A stretch of DNA of 64,000 bases from a virus. Shown piece by piece: positions 19,450 through 29,411 of the stretch. A program made the translations under genes and the position numbers. Numbering within the stretch: position 1 is the stretch's first letter; every line of letters begins with the position of its first letter. Under the pieces are notes generated by a model. The model was not told the origin of the DNA and ran no database searches. It saw nothing but the letters and a program-made list of their open reading frames with translations. The DNA lies in IMG/VR virus record IMGVR_UViG_3300036770_003454, positions 1-64,000 of that record. One strand, 5' to 3'.

Positions 19450-22003
19450 TTGTAGTGTTAGCAACATATGTTTGATCTATTGAAATTAATGTGCTATCAC
19501 TATTGAAAAGAGTATTCGTTGAATCTACAGTTATTGTATTTGCATATGTTATTGTTGCTAAGAACGGTCCAAATCCATCACCAACTGTTATCGGAGAACT
19601 TTCTGTTTTAACTAACAAATACTTGCCAAACATTTCTGTTCCGGCAATATGAAAAGTATCATATAATATCTTTTTATACTTGTTCAATTTAACAGATGTT
19701 TGTAACTCGTATGAAAAATCTTGGTAATAATAACTGTCTTGTATATATTTATCGGAATTTAAAAATCCTCTTGTGGTTGTCCACCTACCTTTTTCAGTGC
19801 CAAGACCAGATTTTCTAACTCTGCCAGTTACTTCATTCTCATAATTGTAATCTGTTAAAGTTGTTGTTAAAATAGCATTAGAACCAGTGTTAGACTTAAC
19901 ATAAATGGTTGGGACAGATGTATATCCAGAACCAAAAAAGGTCATACCAACCGCATTTATTTTACCAGTTGAATCAGTAGTAACAAATCCTTTTGCAGGC
20001 ACATTTGGATCACCGCCAGAAAATAAAACAACATCGTTATTGGTATAATCAATTCCACCGTTTAATATCGAAGGAGTATTTACTCCACCATACAAATATA
20101 GTTTGACAAATTCTCCTTCGTAATAACCACTACCAGAAACTACTGCTTTTGTTGTTGCAACAATGCTATTGCTTGTGTCATATGGAGTAGCATAAACATT
20201 TGCTATAGCATTCAAAGAAAACTCTGAAATCAAATCAAACACCGAGGAATTTGGTGGATAATTTGATGTTAATATGTCTGCTCCTATACGATAAACAGCA
20301 GTTGCAGTAGAATTTAATGATGGTTTTCCATAAAGAGTTAATTTTCTTGAAACTTCATTGGTTAATGTGTGCGTTTCACCAGGAAAAGATGTTCTAGTTT
20401 CTGTTATATCAATATTTGTTCCACCTTCAGTTAATGATAATGCTAAAGAACTGCTGTTTGCAAATGAGATATAATAATAAGAATTGGCAGTTAATCCAGC
20501 AATAACAGTATTCGTTGATGGAACAGCATAAAAAACATAATCATTGACATTGAAAATAGAATTAGCATCAGTGATGTATAATACATCATTTGCCGCATCT
20601 ACTCCAAAAGTATTGGCAAATATATTAACTTGATTGTCTATAGATCTAATTATATGAGATTCTATTGTGTTACCATCATTAAAATCTGCTTGTATGTAAA
20701 TAATTCCATTTGCTTCCAAGAAGCTATCAAACTCGGTATTAGCACCATACACTATCGTGCTGTTACTATTATATTTCAAACTTCCATCTAAAGGACTTGA
20801 TTGTATTACTGTTTTAATAAAAGTATAAGGAACTGCTGTATAATTATTTCCAGAATTAAGATTTCCTAAAGAAGCAATTGCTCCTATTTGACCTTCTTTG
20901 AATGTTAATATTGTTCCTAGAGGAGTTTCATCAAAAACTAAAGGAATAGGAGGATCGTTGTTGAAAAGAGCAGTAAATCCATTAGTATTAACAGTGTTGA
21001 TTACATCTCCCAAAAATCCACAAATCAAATCACAACAGTATTCAATTTGTTTTGTATATGCTAAACTATCAATTCCAAAAGATGCTCCAAATCCAGTGGT
21101 ATCACCTTCAAACCTGTATATAAATGTTTCAGAATCAAGCATATATCCCCACCCACCATTAATGAGTGTAAATACTAATTGCCCTCTACCATTTCTCAAT
21201 GATGTTACTTTAACTTGACCTTCTTTACCAAGAGAAATTATATTATTATTTGCGTCTCTGTGCGCAATTTTTAACACATCACCAAGACTAAATCCTTTTC
21301 CTCCTGAAATAATTTCTACATTATCCAAAGATCCACTTATTACTGGAGAATTTAATAAGGTTGCAGATAAGTTGTCGGTGGTATCTAATAATTGTTGACT
21401 GACTATTTTTTCACCAACCGCAAAATCTCCTCCTTTTGGAGAAATGTTTGATAGGTAAAATATGTGAATTATATTATCATAAAATGGTTCTGTTACATAA
21501 CTTTCAACGATTGCTGTTGTGCCAGAAGCAATGCCACGAATTGTTTTACCAACAAATGATGGACTTAATTCCGATTCTGATATTTCAATATATTTTCTTT
21601 CTTTCCAAGTTCCATCAGAAGGTTTTAATATATCTCTACTCGGTAAATAGAGTTCCATTTTTTGATTATAAATTAATTTGAATAATAACTCAAAACATTG
21701 TATAGAACCTTTTGTTCTGTATACATCTAATACATGTTTTAACAATTTTCTTTTGTTAATGATTGTATTAAATGGTATTCCATACAAATATTTCTTTTGA
21801 AAGAATAAAAGAAAATCTTCAAGAGTTTCATCTAAATCTCTGTAATTCAGAATATTTCTTGATTGGTTGATTGTATTTCCTTCTTCTTCCATCCAGGCAT
21901 AATATGCTTTTACGAATGAAATAAATGCTGGACCTTCTTCTTGATAGAAAGCAGGAAATTGTTGTTCGACTAGATTTGATATTTTTTGTTCTATATTTTC
22001 CAT
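19445..22003 (-). CDS. 7: baseplate wedge protein, gp7-like
   Basis: 852 residues. The alpha-helical N-terminus (QQFPAFYQEEGPAFISFVKAYY, then SRNILNYRDLDETLEDFLLFFQKKYLYG and HVLDVYRTKGSIQCFELLFKLIY) is the conserved start of a large structural protein encoded directly after gp6 in marine T4-like phages. The gene overlaps gp6 by one base. Position between gp6 and gp8 and size support gp7 (T4 gp7 is 1032 residues), but sequence identity with T4 gp7 could not be judged. Residues about 480-545 carry the shared YYYISFANSSSLALSLTEG module. Confidence 0.6.
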   Translation of the reverse strand: MENIEQKISNLVEQQFPAFYQEEGPAFISFVKAYYAWMEEEGNTINQSRNILNYRDLDETLEDFLLFFQKKYLYGIPFNTIINKRKLLKHVLDVYRTKGSIQCFELLFKLIYNQKMELYLPSRDILKPSDGTWKERKYIEISESELSPSFVGKTIRGIASGTTAIVESYVTEPFYDNIIHIFYLSNISPKGGDFAVGEKIVSQQLLDTTDNLSATLLNSPVISGSLDNVEIISGGKGFSLGDVLKIAHRDANNNIISLGKEGQVKVTSLRNGRGQLVFTLINGGWGYMLDSETFIYRFEGDTTGFGASFGIDSLAYTKQIEYCCDLICGFLGDVINTVNTNGFTALFNNDPPIPLVFDETPLGTILTFKEGQIGAIASLGNLNSGNNYTAVPYTFIKTVIQSSPLDGSLKYNSNSTIVYGANTEFDSFLEANGIIYIQADFNDGNTIESHIIRSIDNQVNIFANTFGVDAANDVLYITDANSIFNVNDYVFYAVPSTNTVIAGLTANSYYYISFANSSSLALSLTEGGTNIDITETRTSFPGETHTLTNEVSRKLTLYGKPSLNSTATAVYRIGADILTSNYPPNSSVFDLISEFSLNAIANVYATPYDTSNSIVATTKAVVSGSGYYEGEFVKLYLYGGVNTPSILNGGIDYTNNDVVLFSGGDPNVPAKGFVTTDSTGKINAVGMTFFGSGYTSVPTIYVKSNTGSNAILTTTLTDYNYENEVTGRVRKSGLGTEKGRWTTTRGFLNSDKYIQDSYYYQDFSYELQTSVKLNKYKKILYDTFHIAGTEMFGKYLLVKTESSPITVGDGFGPFLATITYANTITVDSTNTLFNSDSTLISIDQTYVANTTI

Positions 22004-23817
22004 TAGTCTAATCGTTCAATTACGTTTATAGTTACATCTTGTAAATTAACAGAAAGAAAATCTGATTGTTTTACAATCACATCTTTTGCTCTTAATGTTA
22101 CATAAATTGAAACAAATCCAGAATAATCAGAAACTCTTAAATTACTTATTGATACTCTACCAGTTTCATAATTTACACTTCCAACATTTGAATTTAATAC
22201 AGTAAAAATATCATTTATATATGCATATACTATTAATCTACCTCTACCGTCATCTATGATTTTACTGTCTGTGTAATTATTTCCAGATTCGTCTTGGAAA
22301 GTAAAAATAGAACTTTCCACAATTGTCAATCCTAAAGATTGTTCTAGTGTTGGTGTTACCCTACCAGGATGTAAAGCATTATTATAACCAATAACGAAAG
22401 TTTCTCTAAAATTAATTCTTGGTGATAACTTTTTAATCAATCTAACATTTGTATCATTGCTTACAATGCTAACATCACTATCGTCGATTTCTTTTACAAA
22501 CTTAGAATATCTAAAATCATTATTGAATATTTCTAAATTCTCGTTACTATAATCGTCAATTGCTCTTCTTACTGTGCTTCTTAATTCTGTTGCAGTTTTT
22601 GATGTCAAAGTTGTATCATATTGAATCGTTGTTTTTATTTCAAGAAAGAAATATTCTGGATCTTTAACAACAATTCTTGTTGGGATAGATGCATATTTTT
22701 CAAGATATGAAGCAATAGTTGTTTTTACAGTATCTGTTGCTATTTCATTTCCAACTGGTTTAATTGAAACAATAACTTTACCATATTGTTTTGGTTCAAC
22801 AGTTTCTCCACCATAAACAGAAACATCTGAAACAACTTCACTAAACGCACTAAGAACCAATGATTTGTAGTCATCTGATGCAACTGCTCTTTGTTGTGCA
22901 GCAAAATATCTTGGTGCTAATTTTCTGATAGATTCAATGGATTGTTCATCTGCACCTCCAGAAGCATTTTCTACAGTTGATATAGTATATGAACTCATTG
23001 CTCCAAGATCAGTTGGATCAAAATCCAATGAAAATGATCTAGCACCGTTTGCAAGTGATCCGGCAGATATTCTGTAATCAATTACAATTGTTGAATTTAT
23101 TTTTGGTTGTCTGCCAAATAAATTTTCACCAAATAAGATTTCATAATAACCATTTCCTACAGGTTGTATGAAAAATACTTTTGATGTTTCTGTCACTCCT
23201 AATAAAGTATTTGTAACAGTATAAATGTCTCCGATTTCGGTATTATCTTCATATACAACAACTGTTATTGAATTAGTATCAACATTTCTATTGGTTATTC
23301 TAAATCTTTGATTTTCAATTCCTTCTAAAAATGTATAAGTATCTTTTACATAAATTCCTTCATATATGTCTGTTTCAAAACTGTAAGTATTATTTGCAGA
23401 TGAAACTGTGATTGTTTCTGGAATTGTAAAGGTATATGCATCACTTTTTACTAGTGTTGTGAATGGAGAACCTTTTTGGATTGTGAATGGACCATCATTT
23501 CCTTCTTCTACATTAAAAGTGACTTGAACAGTTGCTTTTGCAGAACGAACTGAATTTGGTAGATAATTTAATTCTTTTGCGTGTGATAGAACTGAATTTC
23601 TAAGTTGTGCTGAATCAAGGAATGCTTCTGATAGCACCATATTAAGATAAAATGCATTTTTGAAGGTATTGTAGGATAATAGATCCAGAAGAACATTTAA
23701 GTTTGAACCTTCAAAGTCATAATCTTTGAAAATTGTTTGTTCTTGTAGGTATGTTTTGAAACTATTTTTTAAAGATGCGAAATCCAGATCAACTAGATTT
23801 ATGCTTGTATTTGCCAT
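22003..23817 (-). CDS. 6: baseplate wedge protein gp6
   Basis: 604 residues, near the length of T4 gp6 (660). It has the gp6/gpJ-like layout: an N-terminal helical part (DLDFASLKNSFKTYLQEQ, DFEGSNLNVLLDLLSYNTFKNAFYLNMVLSEAFLDSAQ) and a central baseplate-J-like domain (ESIRKLAPRYFAAQQRAVASDDYKSLVLSAF ... VSDVSVYGGE). gp6 forms the ring that joins wedges around the hub. It lies between gp25 and the gp7-like gene. Confidence 0.9.
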   Translation of the reverse strand: MANTSINLVDLDFASLKNSFKTYLQEQTIFKDYDFEGSNLNVLLDLLSYNTFKNAFYLNMVLSEAFLDSAQLRNSVLSHAKELNYLPNSVRSAKATVQVTFNVEEGNDGPFTIQKGSPFTTLVKSDAYTFTIPETITVSSANNTYSFETDIYEGIYVKDTYTFLEGIENQRFRITNRNVDTNSITVVVYEDNTEIGDIYTVTNTLLGVTETSKVFFIQPVGNGYYEILFGENLFGRQPKINSTIVIDYRISAGSLANGARSFSLDFDPTDLGAMSSYTISTVENASGGADEQSIESIRKLAPRYFAAQQRAVASDDYKSLVLSAFSEVVSDVSVYGGETVEPKQYGKVIVSIKPVGNEIATDTVKTTIASYLEKYASIPTRIVVKDPEYFFLEIKTTIQYDTTLTSKTATELRSTVRRAIDDYSNENLEIFNNDFRYSKFVKEIDDSDVSIVSNDTNVRLIKKLSPRINFRETFVIGYNNALHPGRVTPTLEQSLGLTIVESSIFTFQDESGNNYTDSKIIDDGRGRLIVYAYINDIFTVLNSNVGSVNYETGRVSISNLRVSDYSGFVSIYVTLRAKDVIVKQSDFLSVNLQDVTINVIERLD

Positions 23818-23820
23818 TTA

Positions 23821-24243
23821 TCATCTAACTCTTTGAATTGATAGGTCTAATGAGAAGGTCTGATCTGGTATATTTATAATTGAAAAAACAAGTGTTATAT
23901 AATATCCATTATTGTCCAAATCTTCTTGTAATCTAATATCTTGTATAATTGCTCTTGGTTCATATGCTGCAATTGCTTCACCTAGTTGTATTCTAATTAT
24001 TTCAATTGTTGATGGATCATACAATTCAAACAAAGATTGTTTAATTTTTGAACCTTTGTTTGAATCATAAAATCTTTCACCAATATTTGTTAAGACAATA
24101 TTTTTAAGTGCCTGTTTAACAGATTCTTCGTTAGTGACTCTGGCAAGAGCACCAGTTAAAGGATTTTGTTCAAAAGAATTAAGAAAGTCTGTATATATTT
24201 CTGTTTTCTTTTGTTCTAAAGAATATTTATCTGCTCTTGACAA
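23821..24243 (-). CDS. 25: baseplate wedge protein gp25 (lysozyme-like fold)
   Basis: 140 residues, close to T4 gp25 (132). Recognisable gp25/GPW features: DFLNSFEQNPLTGALARVTNEESVKQALKNIVLTNIGERFYD and the EPRAIIQDIRL segment, with the conserved EPR triplet. It is the sheath-initiating wedge subunit. It is followed by gp6 and contains a late promoter for gp6 near its 3' end. Confidence 0.92.
   Translation of the reverse strand: MSRADKYSLEQKKTEIYTDFLNSFEQNPLTGALARVTNEESVKQALKNIVLTNIGERFYDSNKGSKIKQSLFELYDPSTIEIIRIQLGEAIAAYEPRAIIQDIRLQEDLDNNGYYITLVFSIINIPDQTFSLDLSIQRVR
23871..23878 (-). promoter_or_regulatory. late promoter, TATAAATA (inside gene 25)
   Basis: Exact octamer on the minus strand, 54 bp upstream of the gp6 start and inside the end of gene 25. 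Confidence 0.5.
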
Positions 24244-24249
24244 TTTTTG

Positions 24250-24546
24250 TTATCCTTGTCCGTATGCAAAAACATTTTGACTTCTTTGTAATGGTATTGT
24301 TCCTGTTGCTGGATCATGCCCTTCACTGTCTTGTGTTTTTGCTTGGTCTCCAAACACAATTACTTTTTTTCCGTGAATTTTGACGGAATCTCCGACGATT
24401 GGTTTTAGTGGTCCACTCAATCCATGATCACAAATATCATCTTCAACAGACCATAACAATCCGTTTACTCTAACAGAATTTTGTTCTGTTACTATTGTTC
24501 TTGCCCCACAAAGTCTAAAATCCGTATCTCTATGTGCCCCTGGCAT
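24250..24546 (-). CDS. PAAR-type spike tip protein (gp5.4-like)
   Basis: 98 residues. It begins MPGAHRDTDFR and has VRVNGLLWSVEDDICDHG and VKIHGKKVIVFGD, the paired-strand PAAR layout; His5, Cys13 and the CDH at about 39-41 are candidate metal ligands. PAAR proteins cap the central spike and pierce the outer membrane. It sits between the spike gene and gp25, as expected. Confidence 0.85.
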   Translation of the reverse strand: MPGAHRDTDFRLCGARTIVTEQNSVRVNGLLWSVEDDICDHGLSGPLKPIVGDSVKIHGKKVIVFGDQAKTQDSEGHDPATGTIPLQRSQNVFAYGQG

Positions 24547-24548
24547 TT

Positions 24549-25166
24549 TTATGCTTCTCCAGGACTTTCTGGTCCTGCATATCCTGAAGCACCTCCAGAC
24601 TTATTTAAGTTTGTTGCTGGAGATTGAACATCAACTTCGGTTGCTGATCCTACTCTTAAAACTTCAGATGATTCGAGCACTCCTCTTCCTTTAGAAGAAA
24701 TTTTCATTGTTCCTTCAACATTTAAATTAAAATTGCCAGTTGCTCCCATATAAACATTTTTTGCTTGTATTCCCAAATCTCCTTGTGGCATTGACATTGC
24801 AACCGATCCTCCGACAACAATTCCTGCATCACCAGCAACTTCTATGTGTGTTCCACCACCAACTTGTAATTTTGAATGTCCTTTAATATGAACATCATTA
24901 TTTTCATCTACAGTAATTGTTACTCCACCTTTATTATATTGTTTGTTTTCACCTATATTCATAGAAACTACTTTGCCATTTGGCATAAATTCTACATATG
25001 ATCCCGATGGATGAAATACCTTCAATGCTTCTTTTCCAGGTTCATTTCCAACAATTACTCTGATTCCACCAGCAGTTTGATATACATGATTATATGGGTA
25101 TTTTGATTCTGGTGTTGTTGTTTCGTTTGCTCTTTGTTTGCCTGGATCTTCATATCTATTACTCAT
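24549..25166 (-). CDS. central spike beta-helix (separate gp5 C-terminal domain)
   Basis: 205 residues. From about residue 30 the protein is a run of short beta-repeats (VVSMNIGENKQYNKGG, VTITVDENNDVHIKGHSK, LQVGGGTHIEVAGDAGIVVGG) like the triple-stranded beta-helix of T4 gp5C and VgrG. There is no lysozyme domain. It overlaps the OB-fold gene upstream by 8 bp and precedes the PAAR tip. T4 gp5 is thus split here into two genes. Confidence 0.8.
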   Translation of the reverse strand: MSNRYEDPGKQRANETTTPESKYPYNHVYQTAGGIRVIVGNEPGKEALKVFHPSGSYVEFMPNGKVVSMNIGENKQYNKGGVTITVDENNDVHIKGHSKLQVGGGTHIEVAGDAGIVVGGSVAMSMPQGDLGIQAKNVYMGATGNFNLNVEGTMKISSKGRGVLESSEVLRVGSATEVDVQSPATNLNKSGGASGYAGPESPGEA

Positions 25167-26148
25167 ATAATATTTCTCCGTTCAAATATGCTTGTTTCCA
25201 TTTTATATATTGTGCGGTTTCTTTACCAAATTCATTCAGTGGTTCTTTTTTAGTTAATTCTTTATACAGTCTTCTTAATTCTTCTTCCAGTGCATTTTCA
25301 TTATCTTTTTTGTTGTCTCGGTTTGATTCTTGTTTTATTAAAGATGCTATTCCCTGTATCGCACCTAATATGTTTCCAAATCCACCAACAGATAAATTTG
25401 CTAATATGTTTTGACCAGATTTAGCAGTTGTTTTTAATTGTTCAATCATATTAACAGCATTTGGTATTAATTCTTGAGATATTTTTTGTACTTCTTTTGT
25501 AGGATTTGTCATGTCCATGTTATTGAATGCAACATTTCCAAAAGACAAAAATCCAGATAAAACTTTTGATGCTCCTCTTAAATCATATTTTGCTTCTGTT
25601 TTTGCCATTGTTTTTATGGCATTAATTGGATCTCCATTAAATGGAACAGATGGTAATATTCCGTTCATTAACGAATACGCAGTCTGTGTTGTTGCTGATA
25701 TGCCTTCAGAAACTGTTTTATTATTAAATAATCCTTTGCCTCCAATTATCTTTGTGAATATGTTACCAAAAACAGCGGTAACTAACTTTAGAGAAGTTGA
25801 TGTTGACTCATCGTGTCTGTCTGCTTTATTTTTTTCTTTTTCATGATTGGTGACTGATCCCATAATTACCCAACCTTGTTGTCCAAGATTAAATAATAAG
25901 ACTTTAGAACCAATTGCATAATTGCCAGCAGGGAATTTTCCAACTTGTCTTAATTGTGGTTGATTATTTGTTAAACAAGCAACCCAAGGCAATTTTTCGT
26001 CTGGTATTTTTCCTTGGTCATCTTGCTCACCAAGGATTCTACATTTAAATCGTCCTGATTCATCAGGGTCTTTATCATCAACCACAACAGCATATTGAAA
26101 TGTCTGACTTTGTAACGGACCTTGTTTATCACTAGGATTATATGCCAT
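25159..26148 (-). CDS. 5: hub OB-fold protein (gp5 N-terminal part)
   Basis: 329 residues. Residues about 15-105 form the OB-fold of gp5/gpV/VgrG-type hubs (YAVVVDDKDPDESGRFKCRILG, LPWVACLTN, GNYAIGSKVLLFNLGQQGWVIMGSV). The rest is helical, with a mildly hydrophobic 'NILANLSVGGFGNILGAIQGIASLI' region at about 245-270 and a charged C-terminus, and no lysozyme catalytic sequence. It links the spike to the hub trimer. Start confirmed by the tight junction with the hub gene upstream. Confidence 0.75.
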   Translation of the reverse strand: MAYNPSDKQGPLQSQTFQYAVVVDDKDPDESGRFKCRILGEQDDQGKIPDEKLPWVACLTNNQPQLRQVGKFPAGNYAIGSKVLLFNLGQQGWVIMGSVTNHEKEKNKADRHDESTSTSLKLVTAVFGNIFTKIIGGKGLFNNKTVSEGISATTQTAYSLMNGILPSVPFNGDPINAIKTMAKTEAKYDLRGASKVLSGFLSFGNVAFNNMDMTNPTKEVQKISQELIPNAVNMIEQLKTTAKSGQNILANLSVGGFGNILGAIQGIASLIKQESNRDNKKDNENALEEELRRLYKELTKKEPLNEFGKETAQYIKWKQAYLNGEILYE

Positions 26149-26154
26149 CTTTAC

Positions 26155-27480
26155 CTACCATTGAACACAATATATGTCGGTTGTACCATTTATATTTAGT
26201 GGTTCTCGTTTATTCCCTTGACCATTTTCAGTAAATCTAATTTCATGTATTAATCTTGGTACAAATAAAACTTTGTTCATTATTTGTGGTCTATCTGATA
26301 CTCCAATGGGAGCAGTTACTGTTATTCTACTACCACAAGTAACATTTACTCCTGTTTGTAATGGAACAGATATCCAATATTTGGGAGCATAATTTAATGT
26401 CGTCAAAAATGCTTCTTCTGAAGTATTATATCCACCTGGACCGTTTTTATCTATTTGTCTTTGTTGCATTAATTCATCAAGCATACTAAACATCATTCTA
26501 GCACCATATCTGCCACGAGATGCTTGTTGTAACATTTGTTGTGCTTTACCTTTTAACCCTTTTATTTTATTCATAAAAGAAAGATTCAATACTTTTGCGG
26601 CAACATTAAAACTATTGATATAATTACCAGTTTGTACATCAAAAAATGAGGTTGCATTTATCAATCCTGCAATTGTTCCCGCAGATGCAGCGCCAGAAGA
26701 TTCTCCAGCAGGAGCAACAGGTCTAAAATGTATGATATTGTTATATCCAAACATTGTTTCTTGTAAAGATGCTCCTTGTGCAGGAATATGCTTAAATGAC
26801 TCTAATACAGAACCTGTCTCTAATATCATTTGCAACGGTGCCATCACATATCCAGGTTTATTTCTGAAATATACAGGAGCACAAGTTTTATAAGCACCAT
26901 AGACACATCTATCAAGAATATCATGTATTGCTTTAATAGGTTTCTTATTCTTTACTTCATGAGGTTTTTTTTCACTGCCAATAAGTCCAGTTGAGGGCAT
27001 CAATATTCTCAATCCACCGTTTACTGCCATATATGCGTTATGTATCGCAGCAGCAGCAGCAGTTCCGGGTATGTTTGCAAAATTCTCTAATACAGTATTA
27101 TGCTTATCATTGTAGTATTCTTGTCCTATCAATTGTATAGTATGTTGCATTCTTGCATCACCACCTCCACCTAAAGGTTTTGAATCATATGAATAGATAC
27201 GAAATTGTTCTGTATAAGTTTTAGTTTGTCCACCATCTGACCTAGGTGCTTCAAAGGTGATAGTAACAGGAAATGTTGGTTGAACGAATAATTCCCATGT
27301 GTTTAACATGGTTTCAATTACTAATTGTCCTGTGAAATATGCCTTGCATATGTCTTCATAAATACGCAATTCTTTTACATGGAAATTATTTTTAACATCT
27401 CCATTAACAAGTTCATAATATTGTACAGAATTAATTGTACATGTTCTTAAAACTGCTTTTGTCGGTTGTATAACTGCCAT
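26155..27480 (-). CDS. baseplate hub protein, gp27-like candidate
   Basis: 441 residues. The N-terminal half (LRIYEDICKAYFTGQLVIETMLN ... VTITFEAP ... EQFRIYSYDS) reads like a tail-hub domain that measures out two tube-like sandwich domains, and position directly before the OB-fold gene is where T4 has gp27. No residue-level identity with T4 gp27 was established. It overlaps gp53 by one base. Confidence 0.55.
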   Translation of the reverse strand: MAVIQPTKAVLRTCTINSVQYYELVNGDVKNNFHVKELRIYEDICKAYFTGQLVIETMLNTWELFVQPTFPVTITFEAPRSDGGQTKTYTEQFRIYSYDSKPLGGGGDARMQHTIQLIGQEYYNDKHNTVLENFANIPGTAAAAAIHNAYMAVNGGLRILMPSTGLIGSEKKPHEVKNKKPIKAIHDILDRCVYGAYKTCAPVYFRNKPGYVMAPLQMILETGSVLESFKHIPAQGASLQETMFGYNNIIHFRPVAPAGESSGAASAGTIAGLINATSFFDVQTGNYINSFNVAAKVLNLSFMNKIKGLKGKAQQMLQQASRGRYGARMMFSMLDELMQQRQIDKNGPGGYNTSEEAFLTTLNYAPKYWISVPLQTGVNVTCGSRITVTAPIGVSDRPQIMNKVLFVPRLIHEIRFTENGQGNKREPLNINGTTDIYCVQW

Positions 27481-28403
27481 TATGTTATATTCGTGCTCAG
27501 ATTTGTTGTTGAATCTACATCTTCATTCATTGCTTGTTGGAATTGGTCAACTAATAAAATGTGTTGTCCAGAACCAACTAATTTAATGTTCTTTTTCTGT
27601 TCATTTATTTCTGTTTCATAATCATAATAAGAAACAGCAGACCAAAATACCCCTTCATCAACAGTAAAGTTTTGAAATGTTATATCTGCATTAGATACTG
27701 TTACATTTGCAAAAGTTGTTTCACCAACAATAGTTTTATTAAATGTGGAGTTTGCTGATGTATTTCCATCAACATTCTTTATTCTTAATATTGTTGAGTT
27801 TGCTATAATTACTTCACCTGTTCCAACGGTTGCATCTTGTCCTGGAATCTTAATATCAACAAGTTCTCCAGCAATAAATCCGTTTGATGTATTATTTGCC
27901 GAGATGTTGTATTCTACTATTCTGTTTAAATTTGTTGTTGCATCAAATTGTTTTCTTTTATAAGAAACAATTTTGTTTCCTGGTCCCCATATTGGAGAAT
28001 AGTATTTCTTCCATGATTGTTGAAGTGTATTATTATAAAATGATACGGACAGTTCTCTATCATCAGAATCCCAATTATTTCTATAGAAAATAATTTTCTT
28101 TTGTGCGTGTTCTATTGAACCATATTTTTCAATGATTAAAGATTCAAACTGAGCATCATTTAGATACCATTGATAATATGGATCGATGATTTCGTTTGAC
28201 ATATAGATTAACCAATCAAGTTCTGAATCATTATAATAGTATTCTGCGATATGATCAGAACGAAGTTGGTGTTTAATTTCGTATGGATAAAATAAGTAAG
28301 GAGACTTACGAGGTTCTTCAATAAGTTTTGCTCGTCTAGAGATATCCTTGACGAGATAATTATTGTAATATAGATTTGGCAGTTTTTGAAAATATCTATC
28401 CAT
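27480..28403 (-). CDS. 53: baseplate wedge protein gp53
   Basis: 307 residues. The N-terminus (MDRYFQKLPNLYYNNYLVKDISRRAKLI ... PYEIKHQLRSDHIAEYYYNDSELDWLIYMSNEIIDPYYQWYL) is typical of gp53; T4 gp53 is 196 residues, so this one carries a C-terminal beta-rich extension from about residue 150. gp53 joins the inner wedge and contacts the tube base. It is 2 bp downstream of gp48. Confidence 0.85.
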   Translation of the reverse strand: MDRYFQKLPNLYYNNYLVKDISRRAKLIEEPRKSPYLFYPYEIKHQLRSDHIAEYYYNDSELDWLIYMSNEIIDPYYQWYLNDAQFESLIIEKYGSIEHAQKKIIFYRNNWDSDDRELSVSFYNNTLQQSWKKYYSPIWGPGNKIVSYKRKQFDATTNLNRIVEYNISANNTSNGFIAGELVDIKIPGQDATVGTGEVIIANSTILRIKNVDGNTSANSTFNKTIVGETTFANVTVSNADITFQNFTVDEGVFWSAVSYYDYETEINEQKKNIKLVGSGQHILLVDQFQQAMNEDVDSTTNLSTNIT

Positions 28404-28405
28404 TT

Positions 28406-29380
28406 CTAATTAATGCCTCTATCTTGTGCATCTCGTGCGTCTGCTCTTTGTGTTTCACTGGAATCATAAGTATAATATCTAAAGGCATCAAATGGATTAT
28501 TTGTTGGCATATCATTTTGTAAAATAAAGTCTCTAGATAACCAATATTCTAACTCAATGAAATTCATTGATACTAAAACGGACTCTGGCGGAGAATCACT
28601 AGGATTTCCCGGTGATGCGTAAAAAGAAGGAACGGGTTGCCCACCTGCGTAATCTACTCTTATAGAGGATAGTACGCACGGTTTGAATTTATATAAAAAT
28701 TTTGCATTTGGAACAAAATACATAGTAAATATTTTTGGAAAAATTAAAACCCCAGTAGCAACCGTCGCCACAACCCCAGGAGCAAAATTGTCACCAAGAG
28801 ATCTTGGATGCATTGCCTTTTTTAATAAAAATATAATTTTTTGTATCGTTTCTGATTCATCAAAACTTTTTGGGGACAGTTTCCAAGATAACTGAAAAGT
28901 TCTGAAATCTGGAACATCTAAGGTTACTGATTTGAAGTTATTTACGGCAAGACCAAAAGCAGCACCCCCGGCTTGGGCAGCAGTTTGTCCAACTTGCGAT
29001 GCTGCTCCTGCAAGTACTGAAGCAGCAGAACTAAGAACTGAAAGATAATTGAATCCTGTATTATAATTGACTTCATGTTCTGCCGTTAGTCCTGTTGGAA
29101 GAGGCAGTTTAAACATTTTTTGAAATATTATTCGGTTTCCTATAGTCCATTCGTTTTCAATTAAAGTAAAATGATATTTTGGCACATCAAACGGGAATCT
29201 ATAGTCTGCTTGTCTAATTTGTCCTGCTATACGTTCTTCAATTACTCTAGAAGGATTTCCAATTATGTTTGATGTTTGATATCCTGAAACATTATACCCT
29301 TGCTCATCAAAAAATGTTCTTTGAGAAGATTGTGGTGCGTTTGATTGTCCTGATTGCACACTGCGTGGAAGTAATGCCAT
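28406..29380 (-). CDS. 48: baseplate tail-tube cap gp48
   Basis: 324 residues (T4 gp48 364). The N-terminus is Ser/Gln-rich; an Ala/Gly-rich segment lies at about 110-145; the C-terminal part (FLYKFKPCVLSSIRVDYAGG ... ESVLVSMNFIELEYWLSRDF) matches the tube-like domain of gp48, which starts the tail tube on the hub. It is the first gene of the minus-strand baseplate block, 31 bp downstream of the palindromic late promoter. Confidence 0.75.
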   Translation of the reverse strand: MALLPRSVQSGQSNAPQSSQRTFFDEQGYNVSGYQTSNIIGNPSRVIEERIAGQIRQADYRFPFDVPKYHFTLIENEWTIGNRIIFQKMFKLPLPTGLTAEHEVNYNTGFNYLSVLSSAASVLAGAASQVGQTAAQAGGAAFGLAVNNFKSVTLDVPDFRTFQLSWKLSPKSFDESETIQKIIFLLKKAMHPRSLGDNFAPGVVATVATGVLIFPKIFTMYFVPNAKFLYKFKPCVLSSIRVDYAGGQPVPSFYASPGNPSDSPPESVLVSMNFIELEYWLSRDFILQNDMPTNNPFDAFRYYTYDSSETQRADARDAQDRGIN

Positions 29381-29411
29381 TTGATTCCCTGTAATAATAT
29401 GCGTTTTTAGT

